From: Sphaerolaimus hirsutus
Lineage: Eukaryota > Nematoda > Chromadorea > Monhysterida > Sphaerolaimidae
Direction of reading: 5' to 3'
Length of the DNA: 64,000 bases
NCBI GenBank assembly: GCA_964036195.1
Contig: CAXIWS010000288.1
Coordinates: forward strand, 1-64,000
Position numbers and translations under genes: made by a program. The notes under the pieces were generated by a model. The model was not told the origin of the DNA. It worked only from the letters and a program-made list of their open reading frames with translations, and ran no database searches. Below are positions 48,243 to 57,404 of this stretch, piece by piece; the first letter of the stretch is position 1; each line of letters opens with the position of its first letter.

Positions 48243-48944
48243 TGTTCAGTGGCTTTATTTTGATAAATATGTTGTATTAAGGGTCGTTTACACGGTTTAC
48301 TTACTGTTCCAACAAAGCGCCACACTGCCGTTCGCCGGCCTCCGTATACATACCCCCCCCCCCCTAAAAATCCTGGCACACAAATCAGTGTAAACGTTGC
48401 TTTACCATGTTTGTATTCTCCCATTTTGTATGTAAGCATTTCTATTGGGCGGCCACTCGCTAGTTGACAAGGACACTAAATGTCAACTGGTTCCCATCCC
48501 AATTGAAAGCTCACTGCTGACTACTAACACAATGCATACTTTGCGAAATTATCTTGCAAATTGCAATAACGTTCAAGAGATTTTAATTCGATCCCTTCAG
48601 CATGAATTGGGATTGGGGAACCAGTTGACATTCTGTATCCTTGTCAATTGATGTGTGTATGGCTACTGTGTTGTATATTTTTGTTGCATTAGCCATTCAA
48701 ATGAATTAGATGATTGACTCTGTGAGTGTGACTGTTGAATAACTGGTGGAAAGTATGGGTCATTGTCGAAATGTCCCTAGCAATGTCACTAATGTGTGCT
48801 TTGCTGTATCACATCTCAATTTGCAAAATTTAATTTATTTATTTCTGACGTTAGGTGTGCGCAGGTGCTGTTTAAGTGAATTTCAGTGACCAGCGCATAG
48901 TGGTACTCAGAATCAGGACCAGGAGTTGCTTGGTGTACATCATC

Positions 48945-51900
48945 ATGCCTGGACCGGTCATCAACATTTCGTCCGAATTCGACTCGGTTGAATCCGTGTG
49001 CATGGCCGACGACGGGCACGAAGGCGGCGCCAGCCGGCATCATCTAGTCGTCACTGGACGCGGACAGCATGCTGAGGGCTGCCAGCGCGACAACATGTTC
49101 GGTGACAGAGCCAGCTCCCGTTCCAGCCAGATCAGCGCTGTGTCTCCGCGCCGGAAGAGAGTCAGAAAAGATTCTGCTGGACTGTCGTGGACTGTTGGTT
49201 TATGTTGTGACTGGATTGTTTTGATTGGTAAAATTCACTGGATCAATCTATTTGAAGTGAATGGATTGTTGTCAAAACACAATTTTCATTGTGTTTTGAA
49301 TCTAACGTGACATAGATTTTTATGTTGCTAACTTTTTTTGAAAACCCTGGAGAACGTATACCGTATTTCCTTGAAATACCCCCCCCCTTGTTTGATGCCC
49401 CCCCCCCTCTCGAGACCACTATGAAACAATCACCCCCGGGGGGTATTTCAAGGAAATACGGTAGTGTTAAGTTTTTACATCTTTTGTTTACGTTTTTACA
49501 TCACTGGATGTGACCATTGTGTTAAAAAAACATCTCCACATTCCACTCCAGGGCGATATTTCGAGCGACGGTTTAGACGAGACGATTCGCGGCGGCCGCC
49601 GAGCCCAGCGGCGCCGCCGCCGCCGGCGCGGTTCGTCCAGGTCCAACCGGGAGGCGAAGGCAGCGGCCGAGGCATACGTGAGTGGGAGGAATGTTTTTCT
49701 GATAAGATTAATTTTTTATAGTAAAAAGTTACAATGGCGCCAGTGCGAAATGGCGCCAAAGCCACTTTCATCAATGTGCTACCAGTACCAAGGACGTAGG
49801 CAGGGTGGGGGCGGCCGCCCCCCCCCCCCCTTTCCGGGCCGGACCAAAAAATGTGCCAATTTTGGACTGTGCCCACTCTAAACCCGCAAAAACGGCGTTT
49901 CGGTCAATCACAAAACCCCTCCAAAAAGGGTGTTGGATTTGTTTTGGACACTATGTTCTGCCATGTCTCGCGGCCCGGACAAAACCGCCGCCGGGGCGTG
50001 GTGCCAATTATTTGACAGTTAGGGTCGGTGACCCTGACTACAAATGCGATTCTGTGAAATGAGTTGTTGGCCCAGCGCACACTAGTTTCCGTCAGATTTT
50101 GCAAACTCATAAATCGGCATTGAACGCATCTGCGTTGCCCAGAATGATGGGGATTAGGATTAACTAATTTCAGTAAACTCAGATGCGTTCAAAGCCGATA
50201 TATGTGTTTACCAAAATATGGCAGTAAACTAGCGTGTGCCGCACAATAGAAAAGTGCTTGAAAATTTTGACGAAATGATAATTCCTCCCTTCGAACAGCC
50301 CCCAGAAAAGTCTGACCAATGCCAAGAGTTCCACTACAGTACTAGAATAATGTTTAAAAAGCCAATCTAGCGTCAAATTCGCCGTGAGGATTTTTTTATG
50401 ACTGAAATGAAAAACAGGTGGTGAATGAAAAACACTTTTCAGAGTTCATCCGATGACGATGGCGCATTTGCTGATGTTGTCGGTTTCATTTGTACGAAAA
50501 CACCTACAGGTAAATCGTTTTCTATCAAGTTTACAATAGGTGTGTAGTGTAAATTTATGTAATGCCGAGTGATGTAATAAGTGCCAACTGGCTGGCACCA
50601 AGCGCCGAAAGAGCTCTGGCGTTTTTCCTTGTCTGTGGCTATGCTCTGGAATGCCCGGCGATATGACGCATTTAACATATTAGCTTGAATAGTCCCCCCT
50701 CCCCTTGAAAAATCCCCCCTTCAAAGATTCAAAATTGCCACACTATCATGTTAATAATGCATATTCTGTGAAATGAGTTATTGGCCCAGCGCACACTAGT
50801 TTTCCGTCAGATTTTGCAAACTCATAAATCGGCTTTGAACGCATTTGCGTTTACCAGAATGATGTGTCTGTCAACTGCAATTGATGGGGATTAGGATTAA
50901 CCAATTTCAGACAACTCAGATGCGTTCAAAGCCGATATATGTGTTTACCAAAATATGGCAGTAAACTAGCGTGTGCCGCGCAATAGAAAAGTGCTTGAAA
51001 ATTTTGACGAAATGATAATTCCTCCCTTCGAACAGCCCCCAGAAAAGTCTGACGAAATACTAATCCACCAGCCAGAATGATTATTCGAGCAAATACAGTA
51101 CATCCTCTAACTACATTTTCCTATGCATCAGTGAAAAAAATCGTAATTCTAATTGCAAATTTCACAGGAGGACTCCAATGGACACCGGTACGCAAGCGCT
51201 CTCGGCTACTACAGTCTACTACTCCCAAAGGCCTACACAATCGCTTACGTTAGTGTTTCCTGCTATTTGACTACTGTATTTCCTCGAAATACCCCCCCCC
51301 CCAAATGAAATAGTGCCCTGGTTGCTGAATATAAATATTTCATTTCAGCATATGGGCATTTTCGAAGACTTGAGTTAGAAGGGCATTTCGCTCTGCTCAA
51401 TGCCCTTCTAAATTATGTGAACATGTGCATATACCGAAATCAAATATTTATTTTCAGCGACCAGGGCACTATTTCATATGTCGATATTTGATCCATGACA
51501 AAAAATAATCCCTACTCCCTGTTGCACCGTGAAACAATCAAACCCGCAAAGTTTATGTTTCGGTCGCTTTCGACAACCAGGCTAAAACTGTATTGGTTGC
51601 TCGTGTTGGTCGAGATGTAGTTGATTCCTCCCAGCGGACCGGCCGGAGCCGCCGCAGGGAAATTATTACTATTTGACGGTTAGGGTCATTAAATGACCCT
51701 AACTAAAAAACACAGAACCCCTTGAAAACAGTGGCGCGTGGCGCCCTGCCCAAAAAGGGTGCCAAAATGGCGCCAGCAGGTTTTCAAGGCGAGCGTAGTG
51801 TAAATGGAAAAATAAAATAAAAATTAACACTAAGTCACTTGTCACAGTAAAAGGTACACCGAATATTTATACCGAAATGAAATATTTATTTTCAGCGACC

Positions 51901-54900
51901 AGGGCACTATTTCATATGTCGATGTAAAGTGTCAATTGTCATGCAAAGTGTCAGTGGCGTAGCCAGGGGGGGCGGGGGGGCGGCCGCCCCCCCCCCTTCC
52001 CGGGCCGGACATAAAAATTGCCGAGAGTGCCACTTTTCTATACCGATTTTGTAGGTTGTTTTCAAAAATTTTGCGCGCAAGCGCGCATTTCTTTCCTCGC
52101 AATCTCTGTTGTTTTTATGTACGTCGCATTAGTATAAATACCACTTCAAATTACTAAATGCGGTACAAATTTTCAGACATCTAGGTACAATTTTTTTTTT
52201 ATATTGTACCCATTGGCGCCAACGCCGACGCCAATCACGCCATGGCGCGGCGCCTACGAATGGCGCCAGCGCCATAACTCCATTCCGCTATCATAGGGCC
52301 AAATTTTAGGGGGGGGGGGGCGCCGCCCCCCCCGTTCGCCGGACTCCGTATACAATCCCCCCCCCCGTACCCCCTTCAAAATGGGCTGGGGAAAAAATAA
52401 AAAAAACCTCGAATAAACCCCCCTCGAATTAACTCGAATTGTCTTTAGAGTCTTATAAATGGCGATTTTTGTTGCATTATTCGACGTATGCGTACGTTTC
52501 AGACGACATTTTAGTACTGGGATTTCAAAAAATTTCTGGCGAAATAATAAACCCCCCTCGAAATACACCGCCCTCGTTTAACCCCCCCCCCCTCAAAATT
52601 CTCACTCTGAAAAAATAAACCCCACGGGGGTATTTCGAGGAAATACGGTATACTTGTGGTGCGCAAAGATACTAAAAATGTGACTATGCATGACAAAAAA
52701 TAATCCCCAGAATTTCCCCCAAAACTCCCCCAAAAGCGAATATGTAAAAACTACCGTATTTCCTCAAAATACCCCCCCCCCCCCAAATGAAATAGTAACC
52801 TGGTCGCTGAAAATAAATATTTCATTTCGGTATATGCGCATGTTCACATAATTTAGAAGGGCATTTCACTCTGCTCAATGCCCTTCTAAATTATGTGAAC
52901 ATGCGCATATACCGAAATCAAATATTTATTTTCAGCGACCAGGGCACTATTTCATATGTCGATATTTGATCCATGACAAAAAATAATCCCTACTCCCTGT
53001 TGCACCGTGAAACAATCAAACCCGCAAAGTTTATGTTTCGGTCGCTTTCGACAACCAGGCTAAAACAGTATTGGATGCTCGTGTTTGTCGAGATGTAATT
53101 GATTCCTCCCAGCGGACCGGCCGGAGCCGCCGCAGGGAAATTATTACTATTTGACGGTTAGGGTCATTAAATGACCCTAACTAAAAAACACAGAACCCCT
53201 TGAAAACAGTGGCGCGTGGCGCCCTGCCCAAAAAGGGCGCCAAAATGGCGCCAGCAGGTTTTCAAGGCAAGTGTAGTGTAAATGGAAAAATAAAATAAAA
53301 ATTAACACTAAGTCACTTGTCACAGTAAAAGGTACACCGAATATTTATACCAAAATGAAATATTTATTTTCAGCGACCAGGGCACTATTTCATATGTCGA
53401 TGTAAAGTGTCAATTGTCATGCAAAGTGTCAAATGACAAGTAAAGTGTCAAATGTACCATATTACCTCGAATTATCCCCCTTGAATTAACCCCCCTCAAA
53501 ATGGGCTGGGGAAAAAATAAAAAAAACCTCGAATAAACCCCCCTCGAATTAACTCAAATTGTCTTTAGAGTCTTATAAATGGCGATTTTTGTTGCATTAT
53601 TCGACGTATGCGTACGTTTCAGACGACATTTTAGTACTGGGATTTCAAAAAATTTCTGGCGAAATAATAAACCCCCCTCGAAATACACCCCCTCGTTTAA
53701 CCCCCCCCCCCCCTCAAAATTCTCACTCTGAAAAAATAAACCCCACGGGGGTATTTCGAGGAAATACGGTATACTTGTGGTGCGCAAAGATACTAAAAAT
53801 GTGACTAGGCATGACAAAAAATAATCCCCAGAATTTCCCCCCAAACTCCCCCAAAAGCGAATATGTAAAAAACTACCGTATTTCCTCGAAATACCCCCCC
53901 CCCCCCAAATGAAATAGTGCCCTGGTCGCTGAAAAAAAAAATTTCATTTCGGTATATGCGCATGTTCACATAATTTAGAAGGGCATTTCGCCCTGCTCAA
54001 TGCCCTTCTAAATTATGTGAACATGCGCATATACCGAAATGAAATAATTATTTTCAGCGACCAGGGCACTATTTCATATGTCGATATTTGATCCATGACA
54101 AAAAATTATCCCTACTCCATGTTGCCCCGTGAAACAATCAAACCCGCAAAGTTTATGTTTCGGTTGCTTTTGACAACCAGGCTAAAAAGATCGCTCAGTA
54201 TCATTAGCTTCTGGGTGATAATGTCCACAAGGGGGACAAATCTGTTCGCTGGCCAGAACAGGTAGGTCAACCTTGCTTTTATTTGGAAGTTGGAGTGAAA
54301 AACTCCAACGAAAAGCTACAGCTCTGTGAGCGAACGCGAAACAAGCTTCAGTAAATTGCGGGGGGCATCACTTTTAAATGTACTGTATTTCCTCGAAATA
54401 CCCCCCCTCAAAATGGACACTATGAACTTATAACCCCACCTCGAAATACCCCCCCCCCCCAAATTTAGTGTAAAGAGAACGTAAATGACAAATGCTGCGG
54501 TTTGTCATCCTGACAATGCAGAACACACGTTAAAAACGATGACTCCGTTATGTGAGAACAGTGTTTGTACGTCTACACATTTATAAATGTCTTTAGAGTC
54601 TTATAAATGGCGATTTTTGTTGCATTATTCGACGTATGCGTACGTTTCAGACGACATTTTAGTACTGGGATTTCAAAAAATTTCTGGCGAAATAATAACC
54701 CCCCTCGAAATACACCCCCCTCGTTTAACCCCCCCCCCTTCAAAATGCTCACTCTGAAAAAATAAACCCCACGGGGGTATTTCGAGGAAATACGGTATAC
54801 TTGTGGTGCGCAAAGATACTAAAAATGTGACTAGGCATGACAAAAAATAATCCCCAGAATTTCCCCCCAAACTCCCCCAAAAGCGAATATGTAAAAAATT

Positions 54901-55678
54901 GTTGAATTTTTTTAGCCACATAATAATCCCCATCCTTAGAAAAATTAATGGAAAATTGCAGCGAAATGAATTCTAACAAAACATTTTATTTGCAGGGTTA
55001 ATCAAAGGTTCATCCGATCAGCCCGTGTCTCCACCGTGGGGCCCCAACGTTGGCGATAAGCTCAAACGAAAAAGGCCGTCGTCTGTACTGGCAAATGGTG
55101 ACAGCACTGTTGAAATAGAGGTTCGTTTCGCAACTGTTTGCACTCTACAGGAGCTTGATGTCACCTGAAAAATTTTCTAAATTCACCATGCCATCCAATA
55201 CTGGGAGGTTAAGTTGAAAATGCAGGGATGGTTGAAAATGCACAGCTCGCTCAGACTTGGTTGTATTTGAAGGGGGGATATTTAGAGGTAATACGTTTTT
55301 CGGCATACCGTATTACCTCGAATTATCCCCCCCTTGAATTAAACCCCCCCTCGAAATACCCCCCCCCTAAAATTCGGCTGAGGAAATAATAACCCCCCCC
55401 CCTCGAAATACCCCCCTAAAATTGAGTGTAAAGCGAATGTACATGACAAATACCGTAGTGTGTGATCTGTACAATGCAGAACACACGCAGAACCCTGGGC
55501 TGGGGGTATTTCGAGGTAATACGGTATATAATAAGGCATGCGAAGCGCGACCGCCCCCCCCCAAAAAAAATAAACTTTGATGAAAAGGCATGTATTTATA
55601 ATTTTACCTACCTACCATGTTTTTGTGCAGAAACACGGAGAAAAGAGATCTTTAGATGGAACGCAGCTGGACCTGGAA
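48945..55678 (+). CDS. Gene C: SUMO-interacting-type motif and Arg-rich nuclear protein (3' end unresolved)
   Basis: Six phase-compatible exons: 48945-49160, 49552-49677, 50443-50509, 51168-51248, 54996-55120, 55631-55678, 221 codons so far. The start ATG has A at -3. Residues 5-12, VINISSEF, fit a SUMO-interacting motif (hydrophobic core followed by Ser/Glu). Exon 2 encodes GGRRAQRRRRRRRGSSRSNR. Exon 3 is acidic (SSSDDDGAFADVV). Exon 4 has WTPVRKRSRLL, where TPVR fits a CDK site. Exon 5 has GDKLKRKRPSSVLANGD. Exon 6 ends LDLE before GTGAGT. Joining in phase 0 to the acceptor at 57379 would add 24 residues and stop at 57453, but that frame conflicts with the gene D exon there. An unseen exon may link C and D. 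No family recognised. Confidence 0.6.
49359..49463. mobile_element. Short TACCGTATT-family MITE
   Basis: A 105-bp minimal copy: TACCGTATTTCCTTGAAATA, C runs, then AAGGAAATACGGTA. Gene C intron 1. Confidence 0.8.
50073..51056. repeat. Duplicated MITE pair flanking a gene C exon
   Basis: 50073-50335 and 50781-51056 share CCCAGCGCACACTAGTTT, the CGATATATGTGTTTACC segment, and TAATTCCTCCCTTCGAACAG. They bracket exon 50443-50509. Confidence 0.75.
51270..54800. repeat. Nested, repeatedly duplicated block in gene C intron 4
   Basis: One module (CCAAATGAAATAGTGCCCTG hairpin, then the AAACCCGCAAAGTTTATG and TGGCGCGTGGCGCCCTGCC segments) occurs at 51290-51960, 52770-53455 and 53890-54190, and again at 62850-63175. 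A second module (TCTTTAGAGTCTTATAAATG onward) occurs at 52440-52720, 53560-53860 and 54590-54895, between TACCGTATT-family ends. There are no exons in this 3.7-kb intron. Confidence 0.8.
55306..55526. mobile_element. TACCGTATT-family MITE
   Basis: TACCGTATTACCTCGAATTA left end and TTCGAGGTAATACGGTA right end in gene C intron 5. Confidence 0.8.
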
Positions 55679-55850
55679 GTGAGTTTTAAGAAGATGGGTA
55701 TTTTATGAGACACCAGCAATTATCGGGGGTACCGACGAGCCGATAAGTGATGATTAATCAACTGTCTACCGTATTCATTCTAATATACCATAAATATGAC
55801 TCCGAGTATAATTCCGGGGGTACAATACAAATATAATTCCCGGGCTATTT

Positions 55851-56088
55851 TCAAACACTTTCCGAGTGCTGTGGATAACTCCGGGTCCGGGGCACTATGC
55901 AATTCACCTAATGTTGCATGGCATCATGACTTCATTTTCAAATCCATTTTCTATTGTAAGAAATTTTCAAACATTGTCCGAGTGCTGTGCATAACTCCGG
56001 GCCCGGGGCACTATGCAATTCACCTATGGCGCATGTTGTATGGCATCATGACTTCATTTTCAAATCCATTTTCTATTGTAAGATATTT
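55851..56088. repeat. Tandem duplication of about 116 bp
   Basis: Two consecutive copies starting TCAAACA(C/T)T(T/G)TCCGAGTGCT and ending CCATTTTCTATTGTAAGA, differing at a few sites. Confidence 0.85.
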
Positions 56089-57404
56089 TTTTATACTGAT
56101 CACCCATTACGGTGCTTAGACTTCAGAGCATCATTGAAACCCTTTTTGATCTCGCCGAAAATATTGTCTGATATATAAAAAACTGCCCGCAATGCGTGAT
56201 TGCGTGTGAAAGTACCATCAAACTGACACTTGACCAGACGCGTTCACCAGACGCGTGCCGCAATTCATGCAACAGGCGCTTTGGGTAATCCCCTTTGTTT
56301 GCAAAAATATTTTTTGGGCATTGCGTTGTGTGCCCAGGCGGCACTATGCATATAACTTTTTCCAAGGTATTATACTCAGAGTACGATAAGATAGAGGCGC
56401 TGTTCTATGTTTTCATTCTGACGACTCTCACTTGACTCGCCTCCTCATTCACTTGTTTTTGCCTATTTTCAACTATGTTTGGTATTGGCTTGTTTTGAAT
56501 CCAGTGGGTTGTATTTTTTCATAAGGCTCTTACAGTGGGACTCAATTCGAGCATGGTACACAATTTGTATTATTTCATAAGACATTTTGTTCATATTTAT
56601 TTCCATTCCATTATCAATATATCTGTTTGCTTTTTGCATCACATCAAAGTGATAGATTTGTTGGGAAATTTATCCTTCCAAAACGTTGAGTTGAGCCTAT
56701 TGTCCGATTTGGATTAAGCACCACCTAAAAAAAAACGTGTGTCCAGCCGAGCCCACACGAAGTCAGTCGTCACCTAAATTTTGGCGTTTGGCGTATATGC
56801 ATTTTGTAAAATTCAAGTATTTTTTGCTTACTAAATAGTACTGATAATGTTACTTCAATTATTAAATTTGTACTTCAACACATTTTTGAAACAAGTTTTG
56901 AACCCATTTACACACAGTAAGTTGATCATTGATCATGGAAAAATTATCACATCAAAATAACCCTCTTCTTGAAAAAATCTGCTGTCTGAAAAGTCTGACG
57001 AAAAAATAACTACTCTAAAAAAAGGACTGGACTTATTTGTGGATATATGGTAATTGGTTTTCGGCATTCACTGACATACCTTAAATTTGGTTTCTTGTTT
57101 TATTAGCACTTGTACTAGTTTTCAGTGAAAATGTCATGCAACTAATGACTGATTTTTGATTGTTTGTTTACTTTTCCTATTTTTTATTTGTTTTCCTGCT
57201 ATTTAATATAAAATGAAGACTGATGCGATGCTGGTGAATGGTTGAATACTCTTGACAAATATTGACTCGGTCATTAGAATGTCCCTCCTAGCGCTAATGG
57301 CGCTATCTATCTTCTATAGAATGTAGATAATTTGATGTATTCTTCTTATTATAACCCATAATCTATTCACATTTACAGGCAGACATATTTATTAACTCAG
57401 AATT

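Noticed and set aside
56123-56365. Minus-strand 80-codon frame with NIFANKGDYPKRLLHELRHA
   Set aside because: Some coding texture, but no partner exons, no acceptor or donor that fits, and it lies inside the gene C/D interval on the other strand. Could be a decayed transposase fragment; not supported.
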